A stretch of DNA of 64,000 nt from positions 248,001 through 312,000 of the forward strand of contig NZ_QFXK01000010.1 in NCBI RefSeq assembly GCF_003261635.1, in the 5' to 3' direction. This DNA comes from Kribbella monticola (GTDB taxonomy: Bacteria; Actinomycetota; Actinomycetes; Propionibacteriales; Kribbellaceae). The translations under genes were made by a program, and so were the position numbers. Positions 8,262 through 16,417 of this stretch are shown one piece after another. The notes under the pieces were generated by a model. The model did no database searches. It was not told the origin of the DNA and was given only the letters and a program-made list of their open reading frames with translations. Every line of letters starts with the position of its first letter. Within the stretch, counting starts at the first letter, position 1.

Positions 8262-8688
8262 AGGTTGCCGATAACAGATCGTATGTCAGCCTGTGGGGCT
8301 GACGCGGTCGACTGCTTCGTTGGCCGTGTCGGTGCCTTCCCGATAGCGGTCCGCAGGTTGGCGGGCCCCGAACAGGCCGCAGTAGACGCGTTTCCTAGTC
8401 CTGCGCGAGGCGTCTCCGTGCTGCTTGCGCATCGGGTACATCGATTCTGCTCCGTCTCTGTTGCGTGGGACTCGGCAAACGGTGTTTAGGGTTGAGAACG
8501 GATGCGGACAAACGTGCAGGTCAGAGGGCGGATGGGGGCGGAAGCCGATCTGCCCTCGCCCGTACCGGGAAGATCCTCGACATCTTTGAATCCATGGTCC
8601 AGTGGCCGACTTCAAATGGAAGCCGAACTTCGATGAGAAGCGATGGCAAGTCTTGCTGTGAGGCGACCAGCCAGGGAGGTCGTCACCG
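8262..8688. other. Stretch with no confident gene; one tiny ORF possible
   Basis: Most of this 427-base stretch gives no coherent protein. A 19-residue frame from GTG 8602 to TGA 8661 reads ADFKWKPNFDEKRWQVLL, which has natural protein character, but no ribosome site precedes it. It may be the tail of a lost gene or a first small member of the ORF chain that leads into the recombinase. Confidence 0.35.
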
Positions 8689-8778
8689 GTGGCAGGGGGA
8701 TCAGCTGTTGCTGAAAGCCCGTATTTCCGGACGTTGATCGAGCATGGGAAGCGAACCGACGTCGAGGCGGAGCGATGA
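8689..8778 (+). CDS. Tiny ORF upstream of the recombinase (29 aa)
   Basis: GTG 8689 is preceded by an excellent AGGGAGGT ribosome site at 8673-8680. The product (AGGSAVAESPYFRTLIEHGK...) is helical and polar and ends one nt before the next GTG start. The strong ribosome site and the tight chain of starts and stops into the recombinase support translation. The function is unknown; it may mainly set the expression level of the genes below. Confidence 0.45.
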   Translation: MAGGSAVAESPYFRTLIEHGKRTDVEAER

Positions 8779-8779
8779 G

Positions 8780-8938
8780 GTGTCGGCCGATGATCCGGAG
8801 CTGCGGGTGCGGGTCCCGGAAGTGTTGCCCGTGCTCTATCCACAGGCCGCTCGCGTGCTGGGCAGGATTGTTGTAGAAGTGGCACGGAAGCGGGCCGGTG
8901 AGGGTCCCGGCTGCCAGTCGGAGGGGCGAGCGTCTTGA
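8780..8938 (+). CDS. Small ORF coupled to the serine recombinase (52 aa)
   Basis: GTG 8780 follows a GGAG at 8769-8772. The product has a Pro-Val-rich start and one amphipathic helix (AARVLGRIVVEVARKR). Its TGA overlaps the TTG start of the recombinase (TTGA), so the two are probably translated together. Small ORFs of this kind sit before large serine recombinases in actinomycete elements. A role as a directionality factor or translational leader is speculation. A longer frame from ATG 8744 is possible. Confidence 0.5.
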   Translation: MSADDPELRVRVPEVLPVLYPQAARVLGRIVVEVARKRAGEGPGCQSEGRAS

Positions 8939-10704
8939 GTGCCGAGCAGCAGGATCAGTGGGCGGCTCTTGATGAGTTGCTTGGGATGGAGGCATTGGCC
9001 GCTGCACCCGCGGAAGGTCGTGGGATCGGCAGGCTGGCGTTTTACGGGCGGTGCTCGACGGAGGACAACCAGGATCCGAGGACTTCAAAGGCGTGGCAGA
9101 TGGGGGAGGCTCAACGATTTGTTGAGCCGTTGGGTGGGGAGATCGTTGCTGAGTACTTCGATATTGGGCAGTCGCGGTCGTTGCCGTGGGAGCGTCGGGA
9201 GCAGGCGAGCCTGATTCTGGGGGCGCTGAAGGATCCGAACCGCGGCTGGGACGGGCTGGTGGTGGGGGAGGCGACGCGGTGTTGGTTTGGGAATCAGTTC
9301 AGTTTGACGTGGCCGAAGTTCGATCGGTTTGGGGCGTCATTGTGGATCCCGAGCCTTGGTGGTCGGTTCGACCCTGAGAACACGGTGCATGACATGGCGA
9401 TGACGATCACCGGCGGGTTGTCGAAGAGTGAGCGGCAGCATGTGCAGCGGCGGGTGAGGGCGGCGATGGCTGCGCAGGTGCTGATTGATGGGAAGCACCA
9501 GGGTGGGCGGGCGCCGTACGGGTATGTGGTGGTCGACGCGGGGCCCCATCCGAATCCGCGGAAGGCTCAGGAGGGGTACCGGCTGCGGGTCCTTGCGGTT
9601 GATGAGGTCGCGGCGCCGGTGGTGCAGAGGATCTTTGGGATGTATCTCGAGGGTCTGGGGATCAAGGCGATTGCGGCGACGCTCAATGTCGAGGGGGTGT
9701 TGTGTCCGTCGGCGCATACGCCTGAGCAGAACCGGCATCGGAGTGGCGATGGTTGGCAGTTCACGACGGTGAAGACGATCCTCGAGAATCCGCGCTACAC
9801 CGGGTACGCGATCTATGGGCGGTCTCACAAGGTTGAGGAGCTGCTTGATCCGGATGACGTTGCGGCCGGGCATGTGGTGCGGTTTCGGCGGTCGGCGCAG
9901 TCGAAGGTTGTTCGATCTCGGGAGCCTGCGCATCCGGCGATCGTGTCGGTTGAGGACTTCACGAGTGTTCAGTTGGAGATGCGGGCTCGGCGGGGACCGG
10001 GGCGGGTTCCGCGGGCGTCGCAGGAGCGCACGAAGGTCGGTCCGAAGGCTGACTATCTGTTTCGCGGCGCGATCCGATGCGCTTGCTGTGGGCGGAAGAT
10101 GGAAGGGGCTCGGCGTAAGCACGCGATCTTCTATCGGTGTGCGGCCCGGACGTTGGTACCGGGATCGAGGAGTGCCATGGACCATCCGCCGACGGTGTAC
10201 CTGCGTGAAGACCGGCTCGCTGATGCGGTCAACGGCTGGGTCTCCCGGCTGTTCAGTCCGGACAATCTTGATGAAACCGTTGCTCTCATGGCCGGTGCTC
10301 AAGAAGGCCCAGATACGACTGAGGAGGCTGAGACCAGGTTGCGGGAGCGGATCGAGGCCGCGGAGTCTGCGATGGCGCGGCTTCAGCGCGCTATGGAGGC
10401 CGGCTGGGATCCGAGCGAGCTGACCGCTCAGTTCAACGCGGCCGTGATGGAGAAGCGGGCGGCCGAGGCTGGGCTGAATGCGCTGGAGCCGGCGCAGCGG
10501 CTGAGTGCCGACGACTACCGCGAAGCCGTGTTGGGGCTGGGCGATATGGCGGAGGCTCTCAGGGAGGCGACTCGTGACCGTCTAGTGGAGCTTTATCAAG
10601 GTCTACGAGTCGCGGTCGTTTACGACCACCTGATACGGGCCGCCGACGTGTCCATCAGCCCTGTCCCGCGTGTGCATAAGGTTGGTGTCCGAGGGGGGAC
10701 TTGA
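8935..10704 (+). CDS. Large serine recombinase (site-specific integrase)
   Basis: The 589-residue protein has the resolvase/invertase catalytic domain at the N-terminus: FYGRCSTEDNQD places the nucleophile at Ser41. The Recombinase domain follows (GGRAPYGYVVVD, then WQFTTVKTILENPRYTGYAIYGR), then a zinc-ribbon region (RCACCGRKMEG ... YRCAA) and a coiled-coil stretch near residues 460-520. These are the parts of a large serine integrase, which joins attP and attB through a covalent Ser-DNA link. It starts at TTG 8935, overlapping the stop of the small ORF before it. The last six to seven residues are encoded by the 3' end of the tRNA-Leu gene on the other strand, which suggests that the frame was completed at an integration junction. 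Confidence 0.93.
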   Translation: MSAEQQDQWAALDELLGMEALAAAPAEGRGIGRLAFYGRCSTEDNQDPRTSKAWQMGEAQRFVEPLGGEIVAEYFDIGQSRSLPWERREQASLILGALKDPNRGWDGLVVGEATRCWFGNQFSLTWPKFDRFGASLWIPSLGGRFDPENTVHDMAMTITGGLSKSERQHVQRRVRAAMAAQVLIDGKHQGGRAPYGYVVVDAGPHPNPRKAQEGYRLRVLAVDEVAAPVVQRIFGMYLEGLGIKAIAATLNVEGVLCPSAHTPEQNRHRSGDGWQFTTVKTILENPRYTGYAIYGRSHKVEELLDPDDVAAGHVVRFRRSAQSKVVRSREPAHPAIVSVEDFTSVQLEMRARRGPGRVPRASQERTKVGPKADYLFRGAIRCACCGRKMEGARRKHAIFYRCAARTLVPGSRSAMDHPPTVYLREDRLADAVNGWVSRLFSPDNLDETVALMAGAQEGPDTTEEAETRLRERIEAAESAMARLQRAMEAGWDPSELTAQFNAAVMEKRAAEAGLNALEPAQRLSADDYREAVLGLGDMAEALREATRDRLVELYQGLRVAVVYDHLIRAADVSISPVPRVHKVGVRGGT

Positions 10705-10771
10705 ACCCCCACGCCCCGTAAAGGGCACTAGCACCTCAAGCTAGCGCGTCTGCCTATTCCGCCACCCGGAC
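10683..10771 (-). tRNA. tRNA-Leu (anticodon GAG)
   Basis: On the minus strand a full class II tRNA can be folded. The acceptor stem is GTCCGGG with CTCGGAC, the anticodon stem CTAGC/GCTAG encloses the loop TTGAGGT with anticodon GAG, a long variable arm (GTGCCC...GGGGC) is present, and the T-arm is GGGGG-TTCAAGT-CCCCC. The discriminator is A and the CCA end is encoded at 10683-10685. The 3' end overlaps the end of the serine recombinase frame by 22 nt. Confidence 0.95.
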
Positions 10772-10934
10772 GAGTGGTCTGCGCCGCCGGAGCGGTGCTG
10801 ACCGGAGAACAGTAGCAAAGAACATGGGGGGAATTCACATCGGGGTTGGTGGGGCGGTCGTGGGCGGCGGGGGACGGTGGTTTGATGTTGAAGGACAGGG
10901 GTTGGCGGTGGTTGACGGGAGAGGGGTGGGGGTC

Positions 10935-11423
10935 GTGGGAGAGGTTGATCTGGCAGCTATCGAGGCTGAGCGGGAGCGGATTCGGGGGGAGTATCTGGAG
11001 GGTGGGCGGTCCTCGTCGGCGCGGGGGTTGCATCACACGGCGTTGTTGTGTGCCGACGTGGAGCGGACGATCAGGTTCTACCAAGGGGTGTTGGAGTTTC
11101 CGTTGACCGAGATCGTGGGGAACCGGGACTACGAGGGGTCGAACCACTTCTTCTTCGACATCGGGAACGGGAACCTGCTGGCGTTCTTCGACTTCCCGGG
11201 GCTCGAACTCGGGCCGTACGCCGAAGTGCTCGGTGGGCTGCACCATCTCGCGATCTCGGTCGAGCCGGACAACTGGGAGCGGTTGAAGGGGAATCTGGAT
11301 GCGGCGGGGGTGGAGTATCTGGAAGAGAGCGGTACGTCGATCTACTTCCGGGACCCCGATGGTGCGCGGATCGAGTTGATCTCGGATCCGTTGGGGGAGA
11401 TGTACGGGCTCAGCGTGCTCTGA
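10935..11423 (+). CDS. VOC-family (glyoxalase/dioxygenase fold) protein
   Basis: The 162-residue protein shows two beta-alpha-beta-beta-beta halves of the vicinal-oxygen-chelate fold: LHHTALLCADVERTIRFYQG, then a second half LHHLAISVEP with YFRDPDGARIELIS at the end. Metal ligands are probably the His of each HH pair and Glu in RIELI. Such proteins include glyoxalase I, extradiol dioxygenases and resistance proteins; the reaction cannot be told apart here. GTG 10935 was chosen because the frame upstream is Gly-rich with no family match and an AGGGG lies just before. The M20 gene follows after 26 nt. Confidence 0.82.
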   Translation: MGEVDLAAIEAERERIRGEYLEGGRSSSARGLHHTALLCADVERTIRFYQGVLEFPLTEIVGNRDYEGSNHFFFDIGNGNLLAFFDFPGLELGPYAEVLGGLHHLAISVEPDNWERLKGNLDAAGVEYLEESGTSIYFRDPDGARIELISDPLGEMYGLSVL

Positions 11424-11449
11424 CCGGGGCGGTGCGCGAGGATGGCGGT

Positions 11450-12778
11450 ATGACTATGCCGACTCCCAGCGACCGTCCGTACGTGCCCGACGCCGAGGTG
11501 GTGGATCTGTGTTCCGAGCTGATCCGGTTCGACACGACGAACTACGGCAACGGCAAGAGCAACGGGGAGCGCGACGCCGCGGAGTACGTGGCGGCCAAGC
11601 TCGACGAGGTCGGGATCGAGTCGACGATCTACGAGTCGGAGCCGGGGCGCGCGACGCTCGTGGCGCATTGGGAGGGTGAAGATCAGTCGGCGGATCCGTT
11701 GCTCGTGCATGGGCACCTGGACGTCGTACCGGCTGATCCGAAGGACTGGAAGGTCGATCCGTTCGCCGGTGAGATCTTCGACGGGTGCGTGTGGGGGCGC
11801 GGGGCCGTCGACATGAAGGACTTCGATGCGATGGTGCTGTCGGTGGTCCGGGCCCGGCAGCGGGCCGGGGTGAAGCCGCGGCGGCCGGTCAGGCTGGTGT
11901 TCACGGCCGACGAGGAGGCCGGCGGCCTGTACGGCGCGCAGTGGCTGATCAACAATCACCCGGAGACCGTTGCCGACTGCACCGAAGGGATCGGCGAGGT
12001 CGGCGGGTTCTCGCTGACGGTGAAGGACGATCTGCGGCTGTACCTGATCGAGACCGCCGAGAAGGGCATGAACTGGATGCGCCTGAAGGCTCGCGGTACG
12101 GCGGGTCACGGGTCGATGGTGAACAACGACAACGCGGTGACGAACCTCGTCGAGGCGGTCACCCGGATCGGCAACCACCAGTGGCCGTTGCGGCTCACGC
12201 CGACGGTCAAGGAATTCCTCAAGTCGTTGGAGGACGTGCTCGGGACCGAGCTCGATCCGGAGGACATGACCACGACGCTGGCCAAGCTCGGCAGCTTCAG
12301 CCGGATGTTCGGCGCGACGATCCGGAACACGGCGAACCCGACGATGCTGAACGCCGGCTATAAGGTGAACGTGATCCCGGGCGACGCGGAGGCGCATGTC
12401 GACGGGCGGTTCCTCCCGGGGTACGAGGACGAGTTCTTCGCCACGATCGATGAGCTGCTGGGCGACAAGGTGCAGCGCGAGACGGTGATCGAGGACATCG
12501 CGCTGGAGACGGAGTTCAGCGGCGGGCTGGTCGAGGCGATGAAGGCATGCCTGGCGGCCGAGGACCCGCAGAGCCGGACGGCGCCGCTGCTGATGTCGGG
12601 CGGTACCGATGCGAAGTCGTGGAGCCGGCTGGGCGTTCGCTGCTTCGGTTTCGTACCGCTGCAGCTGCCGCCGGACCTCGACTTCATGGGGATGTTCCAC
12701 GGGATCGACGAGCGCGTCCCGACCAGCTCACTCGAGTTCGGCTCCCGAGTTCTCGACCGCTTCTTCGCCGAGGCCTGA
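11450..12778 (+). CDS. M20 family metallopeptidase/dipeptidase
   Basis: The 442-residue protein has the M20 hallmarks: HGHLDVVPAD (metal His and Asp), WGRGAVDMKD (bridging Asp), and TADEEAGG (catalytic and metal Glu). A dimerisation lid follows (GTAGHGSM, residues about 210-340). The end holds GGTDAKSW and the closing MFHGIDERVP with the second metal His. M20 enzymes hydrolyse dipeptides, acylated amino acids or related amides in the cytosol. The start is ATG 11450. It forms a likely transcription unit with the VOC gene just upstream. Confidence 0.9.
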   Translation: MTMPTPSDRPYVPDAEVVDLCSELIRFDTTNYGNGKSNGERDAAEYVAAKLDEVGIESTIYESEPGRATLVAHWEGEDQSADPLLVHGHLDVVPADPKDWKVDPFAGEIFDGCVWGRGAVDMKDFDAMVLSVVRARQRAGVKPRRPVRLVFTADEEAGGLYGAQWLINNHPETVADCTEGIGEVGGFSLTVKDDLRLYLIETAEKGMNWMRLKARGTAGHGSMVNNDNAVTNLVEAVTRIGNHQWPLRLTPTVKEFLKSLEDVLGTELDPEDMTTTLAKLGSFSRMFGATIRNTANPTMLNAGYKVNVIPGDAEAHVDGRFLPGYEDEFFATIDELLGDKVQRETVIEDIALETEFSGGLVEAMKACLAAEDPQSRTAPLLMSGGTDAKSWSRLGVRCFGFVPLQLPPDLDFMGMFHGIDERVPTSSLEFGSRVLDRFFAEA

Positions 12779-12818
12779 GTCTGGTACTGCTTCTTCGCCG
12801 AGGCCTGAGTCCCGTACT
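12759..12818. repeat. 30-bp tandem duplication over the M20 stop codon
   Basis: GCTTCTTCGCCGAGGCCTGA and the next ten bases at 12759-12788 are repeated at 12789-12818, with differences only in the TGG/CCG triplet. The first copy encodes the last residues FFAEA and the stop. The second lies just after the gene, so the protein is not changed. Confidence 0.85.
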
Positions 12819-12862
12819 GCGAGCCCGCCGCCGCCTGAGGTCGGGGAGGTGGCGGGCTGCGG

Positions 12863-13447
12863 CTACGTCGTGGGGCGCGGCGGGTAGGGGTGGGGCTGGG
12901 TTGTGCGCTTCCGCTTCATGGTGTCGGCGATGATGAGCGCGATGCCGATGATGAAGAAGAGCGCGAAAGTGCCGACGGCGGTGAGAGCCGGAGTCAGGTA
13001 GGTGCCCATGGTGTGGCGCTGGCCGACGTAGTACGTCCGCTGGGTCGCATCCGTGCAGGTGACCGTCACGGTCTGGGGCGGGATCTTGGCCGTTGAGTGC
13101 GCGACGACGTAGTACGTGTGGGTCGCGGCGGGCCACTTCTCGGATCGCTTCGGGGCTTGCAGGGGGATGTCGGCGCCGTGCTCGTCCTTTGCTGTGCAGA
13201 AGTTCGTCGGCACGGGGGATGAGGCGAAGACGGTCAGGCCGTCTCGCTGCAGCCGGACGGGGCCGTCGGCAATCGCGGCGGGCTCGCCGGGGATGTTCTG
13301 TACCAGGCGCCAGATGAAGATCGAGCTCACCGCGAGGCCGAGCACGAAGGACACGATGGCGAGCCGTATGAGGGTTCGCTTCGGCCGGGGAGGCTGCTGG
13401 GGAGGCTGGGCGGGCGGCGGTCCCGGCGGGCCTGAGTAGCTACTCAC
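12863..13447 (-). CDS. Membrane protein of unknown function, two transmembrane helices
   Basis: The 194-residue protein starts with a Pro/Gln-rich cytoplasmic tail (GPPPAQPPQQPPRP). A transmembrane helix follows (residues about 28-48, LAIVSFVLGLAVSSIFIW), then an external domain of about 100 residues with two cysteines (NFCTAKD, VTCTDA). A second helix (AVGTFALFFIIGIALIIA) and a short basic tail close the protein. The family is not recognised. The cysteine pair probably forms a disulfide outside the membrane. It is convergent with the M20 gene. Confidence 0.75.
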   Translation of the reverse strand: MSSYSGPPGPPPAQPPQQPPRPKRTLIRLAIVSFVLGLAVSSIFIWRLVQNIPGEPAAIADGPVRLQRDGLTVFASSPVPTNFCTAKDEHGADIPLQAPKRSEKWPAATHTYYVVAHSTAKIPPQTVTVTCTDATQRTYYVGQRHTMGTYLTPALTAVGTFALFFIIGIALIIADTMKRKRTTQPHPYPPRPTT

Positions 13448-13465
13448 GGCCCAAACGCTAGCTGG

Positions 13466-14329
13466 TCAGCGGGTTAGGTGGAGAGCCTCGCGGAGGCGGG
13501 GGAGTAGGCGGACCAGGGCGGGCGGTGCGGTGGTCGCGGTGACCATGCTCAGCGTGAGGCGATGCCGGAACGGGGCCGGGACGAGCTGTTCGCCGGGGCG
13601 GAGCTCGTGGGACAGGGCGCTGCGGGGTACCAGAGCCAACTGGGACCGGCGACGGGCCATGGCGACGGTGGTGCCCAGGGTGACACCGCGACGGGCTGTG
13701 GCGCCCAGTGCGATCAGGCGCGCGCGGATCGCGTCGCCGCTTCGGTCGTACGTCGAGAACGGGAGATCGCGCTCTCTCAGCGGCTGGCGCCCCTTGCCGG
13801 GCAGGGGAACGTCGACCGGGACGAAGAGGACGAGTTCGTCGCGACCGACGGTACGGGCGGTGGTACCGCGAGGGAGGACCATCTGGTCGGCGATGGCGAT
13901 GAAGGCGGCGGCCATGGTGCCCTCGGCAACTAGTTGCGCCAGGTGCTGCCCGTGGTCGACCTGTTGGTCGATGGTGACGTCGGGGAGTTCGGCGTCGAGC
14001 ACCGGGAAGAGGATCGGGGCAAGGCTCACGAAGGTGCCGACGACGAGCCGGTCGCCGGCCGAGGCGGCGCGGGTGGCCGGGTACACCTCGTCGAGGTGAC
14101 CGAGGATGTGTTCGGCGCGGCGGGCCAGTTCGCGACCGGCGGCAGTTGGCCGGGCGCCGCGGGTGTCGCGTGTGAACAACTGGGTGTCGCAAGCGCGCTC
14201 CAGCCGGGCCAAGCGCTGGGATGCCGACGGCTGGGAGATGCGCAGTTCGCGCGCCGCCGTACCGAGTGAGCCCGTGCCGACGATGGTCAGAACCAGCCGG
14301 AGATCATCGACCGAAGGTGATGAGGCCAT
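13466..14329 (-). CDS. LysR-family transcriptional regulator
   Basis: The 287-residue protein has the LysR winged helix at residues 5-65 (DDLRLVLTIVGTGSLGTAARELRISQPSASQRLARLE) and a periplasmic-binding-fold effector domain from about 90 to 287, including FVSLAPILFPVLDAELPDV. The length is normal. It is divergent from the MFS transporter at 14402, with 72 nt between them. LysR proteins commonly control the divergent neighbour, so this transporter is the likely target. The effector is unknown. Confidence 0.9.
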   Translation of the reverse strand: MASSPSVDDLRLVLTIVGTGSLGTAARELRISQPSASQRLARLERACDTQLFTRDTRGARPTAAGRELARRAEHILGHLDEVYPATRAASAGDRLVVGTFVSLAPILFPVLDAELPDVTIDQQVDHGQHLAQLVAEGTMAAAFIAIADQMVLPRGTTARTVGRDELVLFVPVDVPLPGKGRQPLRERDLPFSTYDRSGDAIRARLIALGATARRGVTLGTTVAMARRRSQLALVPRSALSHELRPGEQLVPAPFRHRLTLSMVTATTAPPALVRLLPRLREALHLTR

Positions 14330-14338
14330 AGGGACAGG

Positions 14339-14355
14339 CTATGACCTGCCGATAG
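14339..14355. promoter_or_regulatory. Candidate LysR-type operator
   Basis: CTATGACCTGCCGATAG has inverted ends (CTAT/ATAG) and fits the T-N11-A pattern of LysR boxes. It lies between the divergent lysR and MFS genes. The match is short and could be chance. Confidence 0.3.
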
Positions 14356-14401
14356 TTGCCGCCAGCTACCGCCGAGCGGCGGCCGGGCCGACGATTGAAG
14401 G

Positions 14402-15661
14402 GTGAGAGCTCAACGGGATGCGCTTTTTCTGTTGCTGGGAAGCGGTTTCGCCGATCTGGCCTTCCGGATTGCGCAGGTGGCGTTGCCGTTGGTGGTGTTG
14501 CAGGAGACGGGTTCGGTGGCCGCTACCGGGTTGGCCGGTGGCGCGGCCGGCGTACCGGTGTTGCTGTCGCCGTGGTGGGCTCGGCGGGCGCGGCAGTGGG
14601 TCGATTCCGGGCGGCGGCTCGCGGTGGTTGCCGCGGTACAGGCGTTGGCGTTGGCGATGGTTCCTGGTGCGGCGTCGCTCGGGGTGTTGTCTGCCGGAGT
14701 ACTGGTTGTGAGTGGGTTGCTGTTGGGGTCTGGGGATGCGCTGGCTACTCCCGGGCGTAGTGCGTTGCTGGCCGATACAGGGGATCGATGGGGACGGGAC
14801 AAGGCCGTCCTGTTGCTGACCTGGCAGGACGGGATCCGGCGAGTGGGGATGGTGGTCGGCCCGTCGATCGGTGCGGCTGCCGTCGCGGTCGGGCTGATGG
14901 ACGAGTTGCTGTGGATCGAGGCCGCGGCTGTGTTGTCGGCGGGGCTGCTTGCGGTCAGAGTCGTTGGAGAGCGCTCTCTGGACAGCGCTGAGCTGCCGTC
15001 GATCCGGGGCAGTCTGGGCGGGCGGAGCGAGGTGCTGTACGGCTGGATCGCGCGAGGTACCGGCTGCCTGACGTGGTTCTCCTTCACGCTGGGGTTGTCG
15101 GTGATCGGCGCCGAGAAGGGGCGGCCCGGGGTGTACCTGGCGGCCGGCATGTCGGGGTACGGCGTGGGCGCGTTGCTCGGCACCTTGGTCTCGCTGGCCG
15201 TCGTCCGTCGCGTCTCGCCGGTACCGCTGGCCGCGATCGCCTGGGCCTGCATGGGTTTGTGCTGGGTCGGGATGGGCGTGTGGACGACGCCCGGCGCGAT
15301 CGCTGCCTTCGGTGCGCTGTCGGGGACGACCGTCGTGCTGGGGATTGCGGCTGTCTCGATTCTGATCACCAGGTCATCGGCCGGGGCTGAGCGCCGGGCG
15401 TTGCTGGCCGGCCAGGCCGTGGTGGTGAATGCGAGCAGTTCGGCCGGTTTGCTGATCGGAGGACCCGTGATCGCGGCGGTCGGGGCTGAGCCGACGCTGG
15501 TCGGGTCCGGACTGCTGACAAGCGCGGTCGCGATCGGCGTACTGGTGGTGAGTAGGGCTGGAAAACCGGTGGGCAGCGGGAGAAAGGGAGCTGCGGGGGA
15601 GAGCGCTCCCTGGGAGACTGCGGGGCATGATCACGATCACGACCCTTGCCGAGCGGCCTGA
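14402..15661 (+). CDS. MFS transporter
   Basis: The 419-residue polytopic protein shows about eleven to twelve hydrophobic helices from residue 12 (LLGSGFADLAFRIAQVALPL) to about 390. The cytoplasmic loop between helices 2 and 3 carries WWARRARQWVDSGRR, typical of the major facilitator family. Substrates are probably small molecules or drugs exported by proton antiport; the sequence does not name one. It starts at GTG 14402, and its last 35 nt overlap the acetyltransferase gene in another frame. The divergent LysR gene is its probable regulator. Confidence 0.85.
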   Translation: MRAQRDALFLLLGSGFADLAFRIAQVALPLVVLQETGSVAATGLAGGAAGVPVLLSPWWARRARQWVDSGRRLAVVAAVQALALAMVPGAASLGVLSAGVLVVSGLLLGSGDALATPGRSALLADTGDRWGRDKAVLLLTWQDGIRRVGMVVGPSIGAAAVAVGLMDELLWIEAAAVLSAGLLAVRVVGERSLDSAELPSIRGSLGGRSEVLYGWIARGTGCLTWFSFTLGLSVIGAEKGRPGVYLAAGMSGYGVGALLGTLVSLAVVRRVSPVPLAAIAWACMGLCWVGMGVWTTPGAIAAFGALSGTTVVLGIAAVSILITRSSAGAERRALLAGQAVVVNASSSAGLLIGGPVIAAVGAEPTLVGSGLLTSAVAIGVLVVSRAGKPVGSGRKGAAGESAPWETAGHDHDHDPCRAA

Positions 15662-16361
15662 GTTGCTGGAGGACGTGTATGCGTTCGAGGGCGGGTGGCC
15701 GGAGTTCATGTTGCAGGACCCGGTCGCGGGTTCGCTGTTCGGTCGGGTGCTCGAGTTCTTTCCCGAGCAGTGTCTGGTGGCGACGGAGGATGGTGAGCTG
15801 ATCGCGCACGGGCGGAGCATTCCGTTCGTGTTCCCGGACGAGGATCGCACCGAGCTTCCGGCAGGTGGGTGGGACAGGGTGCTGCAGTGGGGTGTCAGTG
15901 ATCATCGGCGGGGCCGTACGCCGACTGTCTCCAGTGCGCTCGAGATCAACATCAGGCCGAGTCACCTCGGCCGCGGGCTCTCGCACGAGATGCTCGCGGC
16001 GATGCGCACGAGCGTTAAGGCCAAGGGCCACAAGACGCTCTACGCGCCGGTCCGGCCGAACGGCAAGGAGGATGCCAGGCAGCCGATGACGGAGTACATC
16101 CAGCAGTTCCGCGACGACGGGCTGCCAGTGGATCCGTGGTTGCGGGTGCATGTGAAGGCGGGCGGCAGGATCCTCGAGGTGGCGCCGACCTCGATGGTGA
16201 TGAGCGGATCGCTCGACCAGTGGCGCGAGTGGACCGGACTGCCGTTCGACCGGACCGGCGAGGTGATCGTGCCGAAGGCGCTCGTCCCGGTGCACTGCAG
16301 CGTCGAGCACGACCACGCCGTGTACGTCGAACCGAACGTCTGGGTCCAGCACGACCTGTGA
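15627..16361 (+). CDS. GNAT-family N-acetyltransferase
   Basis: The 244-residue protein has a GNAT-like acetyl-CoA loop (IRPSHLGRGLSHEML, the R/Q-xxGxG/A pattern) after a central strand ALEINIRP. A long C-terminal part carries DPWLRVHVKAGGRILEVAP, typical of acetyltransferases that accept small substrates. Residues 1-100 form the entry strands (TEDGELIAHGRSIPFVF). The substrate is unknown. The start lies inside the end of the MFS gene, so the two may be cotranscribed. Confidence 0.75.
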   Translation: MITITTLAERPELLEDVYAFEGGWPEFMLQDPVAGSLFGRVLEFFPEQCLVATEDGELIAHGRSIPFVFPDEDRTELPAGGWDRVLQWGVSDHRRGRTPTVSSALEINIRPSHLGRGLSHEMLAAMRTSVKAKGHKTLYAPVRPNGKEDARQPMTEYIQQFRDDGLPVDPWLRVHVKAGGRILEVAPTSMVMSGSLDQWREWTGLPFDRTGEVIVPKALVPVHCSVEHDHAVYVEPNVWVQHDL

Positions 16362-16363
16362 AA

Positions 16364-16383
16364 TACCCCAACTAAGTGGGGTA
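16364..16383 (+). terminator. Short hairpin after the GNAT gene
   Basis: TACCCCA and TGGGGTA form a 7-bp stem with a 6-nt loop just after the acetyltransferase stop and 35 nt before the next start. It may be a weak terminator or an operator of the following gene. Confidence 0.4.
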
Positions 16384-16417
16384 CCGAGGCGTGGCTGCCC
16401 ACCTGACCATCGGTGGC

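Noticed and set aside
8286-8885. 199-codon minus-strand frame before the recombinase
   Set aside because: Translation is Pro/Arg/His/Ser-rich with no motif; it conflicts with the small ORFs that have good ribosome sites on the plus strand.
9337-10302. Long open frame of 321 codons antisense to the recombinase
   Set aside because: Its Arg/Pro/His-rich translation has no family pattern; it mirrors the codon bias of the real recombinase gene.
11048-11449. N-terminal extension of the M20 peptidase into the VOC gene
   Set aside because: The added residues are an out-of-frame reading of the VOC gene; ATG 11450 fits the family start.
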